Positions 26,742 to 35,662 of a DNA stretch of 64,000 nucleotides are shown one piece after another. Every line of letters starts with the position of its first letter. The stretch's first letter is position 1. A program made the position numbers and the translations under genes. Under the pieces are notes generated by a model. The model saw only the letters and a program-made list of their open reading frames with translations. It was not told the DNA's origin and searched no databases. Source of the DNA: Chitinophaga sp. SYP-B3965 (GTDB lineage: Bacteria > Bacteroidota > Bacteroidia > Chitinophagales > Chitinophagaceae); the NCBI RefSeq assembly GCF_009647655.1, contig NZ_WJFD01000003.1, forward strand, positions 682,001 through 746,000, written 5' to 3'.

Positions 26742-27911
26742 ATGATAGATCGCTTACGCTATTTGCTGAAACGTTATGCTGATAATGCCTGTAACCCGGA
26801 AGAATACCAGGAACTGATGGCATATATCCGGAAAAGCCGCTACGAGCAGGAACTGCATAAGCTGATAGATGAAGAGTTCCAGCTGATCAGGCCGGGTGAG
26901 TTATTACCTGAGATGGACTGGGATTATATGTTTAACCAGGCTATTGCTTCCCGGAAAGACCAGAAAGTACTGAAGCCCATCCGCAACAACAACATCATCA
27001 TTAAATGGTCCGCAGCAGCAGCCATCCTTTTGCTGGCCGGCACCGGCACCTGGTTCACTTTTTTCAACAAACCACCGCAGCCGGTAACTGTTACCGCATC
27101 AAATAAAAATGATATCGTACCCGGCAGTAATAAAGCCACGCTTACTTTAGCTAACGGTACCATTATCACCCTGGACAGTTCCGGCAACCGTTCATTGGCA
27201 CAACAGGGTATTGTTAACATGGGCAACGGGCAACTGGCCTACAGTCAGCAAGCCAGCAGGAATGCAGCCGTTACTTATGATCTGCTCAGTACACCCAAAG
27301 GAGGTCAATACCAGCTCACCTTATCTGATGGCACCAAAGTATGGTTGAATGCAGCTTCCTCCATCCGTTTCCCTGCTGTTTTCTCTGGCAGTGAAAGAAG
27401 AGTGGAAATAACCGGAGAAGTTTATTTCGAAGTAGCCAAACAAGCCAATATGCCTTTCAAAGTTTCTATTAATGATAATGAAACAGAAGTGCTGGTATTA
27501 GGCACCAGTTTTAATATCAACGCGTATAAAGATGAACCCGCTATTCACACCAGTTTGCTCGAAGGTGCTGTAATCGTGAAGAAAGGAGATATCTCCCAAC
27601 GCCTGGAACCCGGCCAGCAGGCTGTATCACAACCGGGTAAAAATGAGATCAGTATCAGGGTAGTAGATGCCGCCAACGTTATTGCATGGAAAGACGGATT
27701 ATTCCGTTTTGCCGGCACAGACGTAGCTGGTTTATTACGCCAGATATCACGCTGGTATAATATAGAGATCGCTTATGAAGGAAAGGTACCACAGGGAAGG
27801 ATCTCAGGGGAAGTACCACGCAGCATGTATCTCTCCAAAGTAATACGCGGCCTGGAAATAAGCGGTATACGCACCAGGCTGGAAGGAAATAAATTAATCG
27901 TTTTGGAATAA
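26742..27911 (+). CDS. FecR-type anti-sigma factor
   Basis: 389 residues. The N-terminal 80 residues are cytosolic and charged, a single membrane segment spans about residues 86-108 (KWSAAAAILLLAGTGTWFTFF), and the rest is periplasmic. The FecR domain begins near TPKGGQYQLTLSDGTKVWLNAAS and includes GEVYFEVAKQ; the C-terminal DUF4974-like part contains WKDGLFRFAGTDV and a final GISGIRTRLEG-like segment. It should hold the ECF sigma inactive until the STN domain of the SusC partner signals. Gap to the sigma gene is 71 bases. Confidence 0.93.
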   Translation: MIDRLRYLLKRYADNACNPEEYQELMAYIRKSRYEQELHKLIDEEFQLIRPGELLPEMDWDYMFNQAIASRKDQKVLKPIRNNNIIIKWSAAAAILLLAGTGTWFTFFNKPPQPVTVTASNKNDIVPGSNKATLTLANGTIITLDSSGNRSLAQQGIVNMGNGQLAYSQQASRNAAVTYDLLSTPKGGQYQLTLSDGTKVWLNAASSIRFPAVFSGSERRVEITGEVYFEVAKQANMPFKVSINDNETEVLVLGTSFNINAYKDEPAIHTSLLEGAVIVKKGDISQRLEPGQQAVSQPGKNEISIRVVDAANVIAWKDGLFRFAGTDVAGLLRQISRWYNIEIAYEGKVPQGRISGEVPRSMYLSKVIRGLEISGIRTRLEGNKLIVLE

Positions 27912-28034
27912 CGGCAGAACAACATATAGTAACACGTTATGAATATCAGCATGGCACATCGTCCACGAATACAGTAGTGCCTGTATCTCTCTAATAAATA
28001 TTATTGATCACTTAATCCTAACAATGTAAACACT

Positions 28035-31000
28035 ATGCAATGGAATTGTAAAGTCGTAACTCTGCCTGTAACGGGACGTGTATCCTTCAGGATATCCCTG
28101 ACCATGTGGGCAAGCATCCTATTGATCATTATTGCCAGTTTGAATGTATCCGCCAGCAGCTACGCCCAGGGCGTTTCATTATCACTGAAGAACGCATCGC
28201 TGGAACAGGCATTTGATGCCATCAAACAACAAACCGGGTATACGTTCCTCTACCGGGACGAGTGGCTGGCACAATCTAAAAAGCTCACACTGAAATTGCA
28301 GAATGCTCCTGTTATAACAGCCCTACAGGAATGTTTCAGAGATCAGCCTTTCACGTATGAAATAATTGACAAAACAGTAGTGGTAAAGCAAAAAACAGAA
28401 GCCACCCCCATTGTAAAAAACTTCTCGCCACCCATTACCGTAACTGGCCGAGTTACCGGAGAAAAGGGGGAACCCTTACCTGGTGTTAGTGTTGCCGTAA
28501 AAGGTACTTCCAGCGGTACCGTTACAAATGCCAATGGCAATTTCTCCCTGGAAGTTCCATCCGCCAACGCTTTCCTCGTTTTCTCCTTTATGGGATACAT
28601 CGCTCAGGAGATGCCGGTAAAAGAAGGCGCCGTGATGCAGATCATCTTAAAAGAAGATCAGAAAAAGCTGGACGAAGTAGTAGTGGTAGGATATGGTACA
28701 CAGAAAAAAATAACACTCACAGGATCTGTTGCTACCGTAAGCTCAAAAGAAATTGTGACCACCAAAAACCAGAACGTACAGAATATGCTTACAGGTAAAG
28801 TGCCCGGCCTGCGTGTAAAACAGAACACTTCAGAACCCGGTGATTTTACCAACCAGTTTGATATCCGCGGTTTCGGTGCTCCACTCCTTGTAGTAGATGG
28901 TGTACCTAGAGGAGACCTGGCACGCATGGACCCTAATGAAATAGAAAGTATCTCCGTATTGAAAGATGCCGCAGCAGCCATTTATGGCGTGCGCGCAGCA
29001 AATGGTGTTGTACTGATCACCACCAAAAGAGGTGATCCCGGTAAAGCAAGGATAGAATATTCATTCTATTATGGCCTGCAAAATCCTACCGGCCTTCCAA
29101 AACCACTGGGCGCACTGGACCGCTTTACCATCTTTAACGAGCAGTCCATGCACAACCTCAACTCGCCAAGACCAACATTTACAGATGACATCATCAAACC
29201 CTACAGGGATGGTACAAAACAAAGTACAGACTGGTATGGTATGGTGATGCGGAATAATGCCCCGCAGTCCTATCATAACCTGAGCGCCAGCGGAAGCGCA
29301 GGAGATAAAGTAGATTATTTTATCAACCTCGGTTATACAGATCAGGGTGGTTTCTGGAAAAGCAATTCCCTGAAATACAAACGATACAACTTACGCGCCA
29401 ACATCAATGCCATGATCACCCCAAGGATCAAAGCATCCCTGAAGCTCAATGGTATCTTAGATGAGAAGAACAGTCCCAACCGCGATTCCTGGGAGATCTT
29501 CAAAAACCTCTGGCGCTCTCACCCTGATGATCCTTATTATGCAAACGACAATCCGCAATACCTCTATCATAACCTTGCGGATTATCACCCCGGCGCAATA
29601 GCAGATGCAGACATCTCCGGTTTCAAGCTCCGCAACAGTAAAACCTTCCAGAGCACTTTCTCCCTCGATTACAAAGTGCCCTATGTGGAAGGATTGATGG
29701 CAAAGGGAATGTTCAGTTATGATGCTACGATGAATGACAACAGCACCTTCCAAAAAATATTCACCGTATATGATTACAACGCTACCACAGATTTCTACCA
29801 GGGTTATAAATACCAGATCCCTAACCAGATCAACCGGAACTATGCTGTTCTTCCCAGTACCCTCATGCAGTTCTCTTTAAACTACACCCACACCTTCGCC
29901 AAAAAACATAATGTAGACCTGCTGGCGCTGTATGAAGAAAGCGTTGCCACCGGAGATGGTTTTTATGCTACACGGGAATTAACCATTCCATTGCCTTACC
30001 TGTTTGCCGGTAATTCCCTCAACCAGGTAGGCAGCAGTAATACCGGTAGCGTATGGAAAAATTCCAACAAAGGATTCGTAGGCCGGTTCAATTATGATTA
30101 CAACTCCAAATACCTGATGGTGTTCAGCTTCCGCTACGATGGATCCTCCAAATTCCCTCCCGGTAAACAATGGGGTTTCTTCCCATCTATTATGGGCGGA
30201 TGGCGCATCTCCGAAGAAGGATTTATGAAGAACAATCCCACCTTCTCCTTCATAAATAATTTAAAACTGCGCGGTAGTTATGGTATCACGGGTGATGATG
30301 GCGCTTCCTCTTACCAGTTCATTTCAGGATACGATTATCCCTTCGGCGGAAATTCTCAGGCCCTTGCCGGAGGTTACCAGTTTGAAGGCAGCTGGGTAAG
30401 CGCACTCGGATTCAGGAATGCTCCCAATATGAATATCACCTGGTTTGAATCCAAACAGGTGAACCTTGGCCTCGACGCCGAACTGTGGAAAGGATTGCTG
30501 GGTGTAACTTTCGACATCTTCCGCAGAGACCGCAGCGGATTACTGGCCAACCGCCTGCTTTCCCTGCCCGGTTCTTTTGGCGCCAACCTGCCACAGGAAA
30601 ACCTTAACAGCGATCAGACGGAAGGTTTTGAATTCATGGCCACTCACAGGAACAGGATAGGCAGGGACTTTAGTTACAGCCTCACAGGTAATATCTCCCT
30701 CACACGTACCAAGAACATGTACATAGAAAGAGCCCGGGAAGGTAACTCTTACAACAACTGGAGGAATAATAATGCCAACCGCTACAATGATGTGTGGTTT
30801 GGCTGGGGTTACGAAGGGCAATATCAAAGTTATGATCAGATCGCAAAATATCCCATCTACACAGGCCGCGCTGTTCTTCCCGGTGACTATATCTATGAAG
30901 ACTGGAATCACGATGGTGTGATAGATGATATGGACAGATACCCTATCGCTACTACCATTAATCCCGGCAGCGATTTCAACGGAAAAAGGAATTACCCCCT

Positions 31001-31484
31001 GCTGAACTATGGTTTCACCCTTTCCGCAGACTATAAAGGTATTGATCTGAATATGCTGTTCCAGGGCGGCGGCATGTCCTACTCCGCTTATGGAGAAATG
31101 TATCAGACCATTTCCCAGAATGCGCTCGACTTCTTTATGGACAGATGGCATCCGGAAGATCCCACAAAAGATCCTTATGATCCATCCAACAAATGGATTC
31201 CCGGATACAATGCTTACACCGGTACTGTTTATGACATTAATTCAGAACGGGGTATTCAGAACTGTGCTTATCTCCGTATAAAAAGTATTGAACTCGGCTA
31301 TTCCCTGCCAAACAAACTATTGAACAGGGTAGGCATTCAAAGTCTCCGCTTTTTTGTGAACGGTTATAACCTCGTCACTTTCACCAATGCCGTGGGGGTT
31401 GATCCTGAACATCCTTCTGAACTGTATGGATATTTATATCCGCTTAATAAAACAGTCAACTTCGGCGCCAGTATTAAATTCTAA
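28035..31484 (+). CDS. SusC/RagA TonB-dependent receptor with STN signalling domain
   Basis: 1149 residues. After a long N-terminus and signal (cleavage near ASSYAQ, residue 45) comes an STN domain, about 46-115 (ASLEQAFDAIKQQTGYTFLY), a carboxypeptidase-D-like domain about 133-208 (VTGRVTGEKGEPLPGVSV), the TonB-box-like DEVVVVGYG at 213-221, the plug (QFDIRGFGAPLLVVDGV) and the barrel, ending in NFGASIKF. It imports a glycan oligomer across the outer membrane with the SusD that follows after 18 bases. The STN domain links import to the FecR/sigma pair upstream. The substrate is not readable. Confidence 0.95.
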   Translation: MQWNCKVVTLPVTGRVSFRISLTMWASILLIIIASLNVSASSYAQGVSLSLKNASLEQAFDAIKQQTGYTFLYRDEWLAQSKKLTLKLQNAPVITALQECFRDQPFTYEIIDKTVVVKQKTEATPIVKNFSPPITVTGRVTGEKGEPLPGVSVAVKGTSSGTVTNANGNFSLEVPSANAFLVFSFMGYIAQEMPVKEGAVMQIILKEDQKKLDEVVVVGYGTQKKITLTGSVATVSSKEIVTTKNQNVQNMLTGKVPGLRVKQNTSEPGDFTNQFDIRGFGAPLLVVDGVPRGDLARMDPNEIESISVLKDAAAAIYGVRAANGVVLITTKRGDPGKARIEYSFYYGLQNPTGLPKPLGALDRFTIFNEQSMHNLNSPRPTFTDDIIKPYRDGTKQSTDWYGMVMRNNAPQSYHNLSASGSAGDKVDYFINLGYTDQGGFWKSNSLKYKRYNLRANINAMITPRIKASLKLNGILDEKNSPNRDSWEIFKNLWRSHPDDPYYANDNPQYLYHNLADYHPGAIADADISGFKLRNSKTFQSTFSLDYKVPYVEGLMAKGMFSYDATMNDNSTFQKIFTVYDYNATTDFYQGYKYQIPNQINRNYAVLPSTLMQFSLNYTHTFAKKHNVDLLALYEESVATGDGFYATRELTIPLPYLFAGNSLNQVGSSNTGSVWKNSNKGFVGRFNYDYNSKYLMVFSFRYDGSSKFPPGKQWGFFPSIMGGWRISEEGFMKNNPTFSFINNLKLRGSYGITGDDGASSYQFISGYDYPFGGNSQALAGGYQFEGSWVSALGFRNAPNMNITWFESKQVNLGLDAELWKGLLGVTFDIFRRDRSGLLANRLLSLPGSFGANLPQENLNSDQTEGFEFMATHRNRIGRDFSYSLTGNISLTRTKNMYIERAREGNSYNNWRNNNANRYNDVWFGWGYEGQYQSYDQIAKYPIYTGRAVLPGDYIYEDWNHDGVIDDMDRYPIATTINPGSDFNGKRNYPLLNYGFTLSADYKGIDLNMLFQGGGMSYSAYGEMYQTISQNALDFFMDRWHPEDPTKDPYDPSNKWIPGYNAYTGTVYDINSERGIQNCAYLRIKSIELGYSLPNKLLNRVGIQSLRFFVNGYNLVTFTNAVGVDPEHPSELYGYLYPLNKTVNFGASIKF

Positions 31485-31502
31485 CAAATTCACATGATCG
31501 TT

Positions 31503-33536
31503 ATGAAAAGATTAAAATATATGGCAGCAGTGATACTCTTAGCAGTATTCCCAGCTTGTAATACATTGGATATCCCGCCTGTTAGTGTGATACAGGATCC
31601 GGATATATTTACAGACGATGCCGGCATAGCCGCTTACATGGCATCGCTGTACAGCCGCATGCCCATGGAAGATTTTAAGTTCAGTACAGTAGAAGGCACT
31701 GCGGGTTTTAACACCTGGAACATTATCAATAGCCTCTCTATCAATACAGGAGAAAATGCCAATCGTAATAATGGCGGATTTTCCAGTCCTGCACGAGGTT
31801 ATTGGGGAGATGCCTATGGCGTGATCCGTTATGCCAATAACCTGATAGAAAACCTGCCCAAATACAGCGGAAACTTCACGAAAGATAAAATAGCAAGATG
31901 GGTAGGTGAAGCAAAGTTCATCCGCGCTTATACTTATTTCGCACTGGTAAAACGTTATGGCGGTGTTCCCCTTGTTAAGGTAGTGCAGGAATTCAACGGT
32001 TCCAATGCAGAAGAACTGAAAGTACCCCGCAGCAGTGAACAGGAGAGTTATGATTTTATCGCCGCAGACCTTGATTCCGCTTATGCCGGTTTAGGTGAAA
32101 CAAGTGAGAGCAAAGGACGCGTGAATAAATATATAGCTGCTGCTTTTAAATCAAGGGCCATGCTCTTTGCCGGTTCCATTGCCCGCTATGGCACCCCTTA
32201 TACTGCAAATGGCATAGTAGTATGCGGCATGCCTGCCAGCAAAGCAAATGATTATTTCAAGGCCAGTTATGATGCAGCAAAACTGCTGGAAAACAAGTAC
32301 AGCCTGTATAAGAAAAAATGGTCCGCTACTGATAAACTGGCTACCGCCGATAACTATGCAGACCTGTTCCTGGATGCCACCAGCACAGAAACCATTTTTA
32401 TAAAAGGATATTCCTTTCCTGAATCCGTTCACAGCTGGGATGCTGTAAATGCCCCCGCACATCTCACCTCTACCTACGGAGATCGTTTCTGCCCCACCCT
32501 TGATTACGTAGAGCTTTTTGACGGGCTGCCAAAGAATGCCAAAGGACAACTTAACACTTTAGACATCAACGGCGCCTATAAAGTATATAATAATGTAAGG
32601 GAGCTTTTCGACACTTGTGAACCACGCCTGCGAGGTACTGTGCTCCTCCCCGGCCAGAAATTCAAAGATGGATATACAGATCTCCGCCGCGGTACTTTCG
32701 TTGAAAGCATAGATCCTGCAACGCCCATTCTTAAATTCTTCCCGGATGATAGTAAAACAGCTTACTCTCAGATAGCCTTTTATAAAACAAACGTAAAAGA
32801 ATCCAGCGACTGGAAACCTGCCGGCCAGGTAACCATTGTACTGAGCACCGGTGAAAAGATCTATGCCTCCGGCCAGGATGGCCCTACCTCTAACAAAGGC
32901 TCCGCTTCCGTAACAGGATTTGCCGGCAGGAAATACATGGACCCTGTATTGCCATCTGCTAATACTACTTTGCACAGGTCTATACAACCATGGATTGAAA
33001 TTCGTTATGCAGAAATATTGTTGAACCGCGCAGAAGCCGCATTGGAATTACAACAAAATGGAGGAACCATAGCCGGAGTTGATCTGCAACAGGATGCCTT
33101 CACCTGTATCAACCTGATACGGGAACGTGCCGGAGCCACCATGCTCACTGATAGAACAGAACTCTCTGCCAGCGCTTCCATTCCAAAAGAAATGGGCACA
33201 GGCGGATACGTACTGGCTCCTAATCGTGGTTTGCAGATCATCCGCATAGAAAGAAGGAAAGAATTGGCTTTTGAAAATAAACTCTATTGGGATATGTGCC
33301 GCTGGAGAACATTTGACCAGGAAGTAAATGCAAGAACATGGAGGATGTGTAATCCTTTCCTTTTTGCAAAAGGCGCCAAACCTGAATTAGCAGATTACGT
33401 GAACGGGAAATATATATTTGATTGCCGCTTTGATGAGCGCAATTCTTCCTTCACTTTCCCTGTCAGGAATTACTATGAACCAATACCCGGAGGTGAGATC
33501 ACCAAGGCTAACCTGTCACAGAACCCCGGTTATTAA
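31503..33536 (+). CDS. SusD/RagB-family glycan-binding lipoprotein
   Basis: About 677 residues from the ATG at 31503 (MKRLKYMAAVILLAVFPACN), which gives a lipobox FPAC; an in-frame ATG 9 bases earlier is also possible. TPR-like helices typical of RagB/SusD: WVGEAKFIRAYTYFALVKRY, KYIAAAFKSRAMLFAGSIARY, PWIEIRYAEILLNRAEAAL and RRKELAFENKLYWDMCRWR. The C-terminus has EPIPGGEITKANLSQNPGY, the usual end of the family. It forms the lid of the SusC transporter encoded before it, on the cell surface. Confidence 0.94.
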   Translation: MKRLKYMAAVILLAVFPACNTLDIPPVSVIQDPDIFTDDAGIAAYMASLYSRMPMEDFKFSTVEGTAGFNTWNIINSLSINTGENANRNNGGFSSPARGYWGDAYGVIRYANNLIENLPKYSGNFTKDKIARWVGEAKFIRAYTYFALVKRYGGVPLVKVVQEFNGSNAEELKVPRSSEQESYDFIAADLDSAYAGLGETSESKGRVNKYIAAAFKSRAMLFAGSIARYGTPYTANGIVVCGMPASKANDYFKASYDAAKLLENKYSLYKKKWSATDKLATADNYADLFLDATSTETIFIKGYSFPESVHSWDAVNAPAHLTSTYGDRFCPTLDYVELFDGLPKNAKGQLNTLDINGAYKVYNNVRELFDTCEPRLRGTVLLPGQKFKDGYTDLRRGTFVESIDPATPILKFFPDDSKTAYSQIAFYKTNVKESSDWKPAGQVTIVLSTGEKIYASGQDGPTSNKGSASVTGFAGRKYMDPVLPSANTTLHRSIQPWIEIRYAEILLNRAEAALELQQNGGTIAGVDLQQDAFTCINLIRERAGATMLTDRTELSASASIPKEMGTGGYVLAPNRGLQIIRIERRKELAFENKLYWDMCRWRTFDQEVNARTWRMCNPFLFAKGAKPELADYVNGKYIFDCRFDERNSSFTFPVRNYYEPIPGGEITKANLSQNPGY

Positions 33537-33553
33537 TCCAAAAAAAATCAGTC

Positions 33554-34276
33554 ATGAAAAAAATATTCTATTCCGTTCTTCTTTTCCTGATCGTAGCGTA
33601 TGCCTGTAAAAAAGATAACTATGCAGCGCCAGATGCTGCATTGACAGGGATCATTGCAGATGCCAAAGGGGCCGGCCTTCAACTGGAACAGGGTGCAGGC
33701 AGTGCACGTATGAAACTGGATGAACTGAGCTGGAGCAGCAATCCCATTCCTTTGTACCTGAACATCAAACAGGATGGCTCTTTCCTCAATGACAAATTAT
33801 TCCCCGGCACATACAGGGTTACACCGGTTGAAGGACCTTTTTATCCGATAGACAGTGCGCAGATGCTAATGGTAGATATAAGATCAGGCAACAGGGCCAC
33901 TGCAAACTTTACAGTGGTACCCTATCTCAATGTAGAATGGATCACTGATCCTTCTGCAACAGGAGACAAAAAGATCACTGCGTCCTTCAAATTTACCCGG
34001 AGTGCCGCACCGGCAGGAAAAACACAGCCCAACCTCCTGGACTACCAGTTATTCATTTCAACAACACAATACGTGGGCAACAATAACTGGGATAATACCA
34101 TTGTTGGTGGCGCAGTTACTGCTACCGCTGTAATGGAAGGGCAAACGCTCACCATCACTTCTACAGCAGCCATGAAGTATGCCACTACTTATTACGTTCG
34201 GGTAGGTGTAAGGGTGAACGACAGTTTTAAGAAATATAATTACACGCCTGTCAAAACAGTTAACATCGCACAATAA
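33554..34276 (+). CDS. DUF3823-type lipoprotein
   Basis: 240 residues with lipoprotein signal (LIVAYACKKD, Cys18). An N-terminal beta-sandwich begins APDAALTGIIADAKGAGLQL and includes YLNIKQDGSFLNDKLFPGTYRVTP; this matches DUF3823 proteins that often follow SusC/SusD in Bacteroidota. The second half is a fibronectin-like sandwich ending KYNYTPVKTVNIAQ. Such proteins are thought to sit on the surface as accessory glycan-binding components; this is family-level inference. It follows SusD by 17 bases and probably closes the sigma-regulated operon. Confidence 0.88.
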   Translation: MKKIFYSVLLFLIVAYACKKDNYAAPDAALTGIIADAKGAGLQLEQGAGSARMKLDELSWSSNPIPLYLNIKQDGSFLNDKLFPGTYRVTPVEGPFYPIDSAQMLMVDIRSGNRATANFTVVPYLNVEWITDPSATGDKKITASFKFTRSAAPAGKTQPNLLDYQLFISTTQYVGNNNWDNTIVGGAVTATAVMEGQTLTITSTAAMKYATTYYVRVGVRVNDSFKKYNYTPVKTVNIAQ

Positions 34277-34282
34277 AATGTT

Positions 34283-34316
34283 TTTGGGAGATTACCGGAA
34301 CACGGTCATAATTTTG
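34283..34316 (+). promoter_or_regulatory. Bacteroidota-type promoter upstream of the alpha/beta hydrolase
   Basis: An exact -7 element TAATTTTG (pattern TAnnTTTG) lies at 34309-34316, with TTTG at 34283-34286 as the -33 element. The spacing of 22 bases is slightly long. It is 20 bases before the ATG at 34337 and suggests that the hydrolase has its own promoter. Confidence 0.45.
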
Positions 34317-34336
34317 CTATTAAATTCACGGGATAA

Positions 34337-35572
34337 ATGAAGCGTCGCAATTTTATAAAAGGGGTTTTTATTTTTATACTAAGTACTGCCCTGGCCGTTC
34401 CGGGTATCTCCCTGTCAGCACAAGATCCTTTCGCAAAGTACCAGAACAGCATCCCTGTAATAACAAAAGTGATCAGTGAGGATACTACAGATAATATTAT
34501 CACCCGTAAAGTGGTCCTCAGTTCCAGGAACGGGCAGAATGCAGTATATGCCATTATCGCTTCCCCGTTGCAGGCAGGAAAATATCCCGGCATCCTTTTC
34601 CTGCACGGCGGAGGAAGTAATGCAGAAGGAATGCGCTCACGGGTTGAAGAATATGCAAAACGCGGTTACATAACCCTTGCGCCTGATCTCCCGGGAATTT
34701 GCGGTAATACAAAAGTTCCCTATTCTTCCGGAACATGGAAAACCAAAAACGGCGAAGCTCCCCGTTTCGATCTTTCCGAAGGCCCTCAAAGCAGCACACT
34801 CGCAGATGCCATCATTGCAGGACTGGAAGCATTTAACCTCCTTAGCGCGCAACCCAATATGGATGTTAAGAACATCGGCATCACCGGTTTCTCCTGGGGT
34901 GGCTACTCCACCACCATGCTGGCAGGCCTCTTAGAGAAAAAAGTAAAAGCAGCTTATGCCGTGTTTGGATGCGGATTCTACGATCTGGGGTCTTTCTGGA
35001 AAGAGATCATCCGCAAAATGCCGGATCAGGATAGAGCAACCTGGCTAACCCACCTGGATGCAGGCAGGCGGGCAAAACACATCAAAGCGCCCTACTTTAT
35101 TGAAACAGGCACCAATGATACCTACTTCTGGCCGGAAGCCGTGATGGCCACGCTCCGTGAAATAAAAGGAACAAAGAACCACGCCTGGGTACCCAATTTC
35201 AATCATGTACAAGGCCCCAATGGAAGCCAAATGCAGCAGCTTTATTTCGATCATTACCTGAAAGGAATAGACCAGCCTTTTGGGAAAATACAGATCTCCC
35301 GCAGAAAACAGCAAGCCGATGGTACAGAAGAGATTTACATTTCCGTGAACCTCCCATCCGGCATACAGGCAGATTCCGTGAAAATTTATTACAGTGACCG
35401 TTCCGCAAACTGGCAGGCCCGTACCTGGCTTCCCCTGCCAGCACAAGCAACCAGCCCAAATACTTATAAAGCCGTCCTCCCCTCCACACTCAAAAACATA
35501 GACTTTTACGCCTACATGAAAGATTCCCGTAACGTAGTATTATCCAGCCTGATGTACGAAGCAGGAAGATGA
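34337..35572 (+). CDS. Exported alpha/beta hydrolase (acetyl esterase / dienelactone-hydrolase-like)
   Basis: 411 residues. The N-terminus MKRRNFIKGVFIFILSTALA resembles a twin-arginine signal. The alpha/beta hydrolase core shows GILFLHGGGSN (oxyanion region), the nucleophile elbow GFSWGG, an acid candidate in ETGTNDTYFW and His in PNFNHVQGP. A small C-terminal beta domain follows (from about residue 300). Related proteins are acetyl xylan esterases or prolyl-oligopeptidase-like esterases. It follows the sigma-linked SusCD locus by 60 bases and probably deacylates the imported glycan; substrate is inference. Confidence 0.82.
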   Translation: MKRRNFIKGVFIFILSTALAVPGISLSAQDPFAKYQNSIPVITKVISEDTTDNIITRKVVLSSRNGQNAVYAIIASPLQAGKYPGILFLHGGGSNAEGMRSRVEEYAKRGYITLAPDLPGICGNTKVPYSSGTWKTKNGEAPRFDLSEGPQSSTLADAIIAGLEAFNLLSAQPNMDVKNIGITGFSWGGYSTTMLAGLLEKKVKAAYAVFGCGFYDLGSFWKEIIRKMPDQDRATWLTHLDAGRRAKHIKAPYFIETGTNDTYFWPEAVMATLREIKGTKNHAWVPNFNHVQGPNGSQMQQLYFDHYLKGIDQPFGKIQISRRKQQADGTEEIYISVNLPSGIQADSVKIYYSDRSANWQARTWLPLPAQATSPNTYKAVLPSTLKNIDFYAYMKDSRNVVLSSLMYEAGR

Positions 35573-35662
35573 TTTTCCCCTTCCCGTAAATAATTTTCCC
35601 GATCCGACATTCCGATTTGGGAAAGTGGGGGGAGATTTGCATCCGCAAATACTGCTTACAAC

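Noticed and set aside
35573..35662. Terminator from TTTCCC and GGGAAA arms upstream of the siderophore receptor
   Set aside because: The arms are only six bases with a loop of about 20 and no T-run follows, so termination is not supported.
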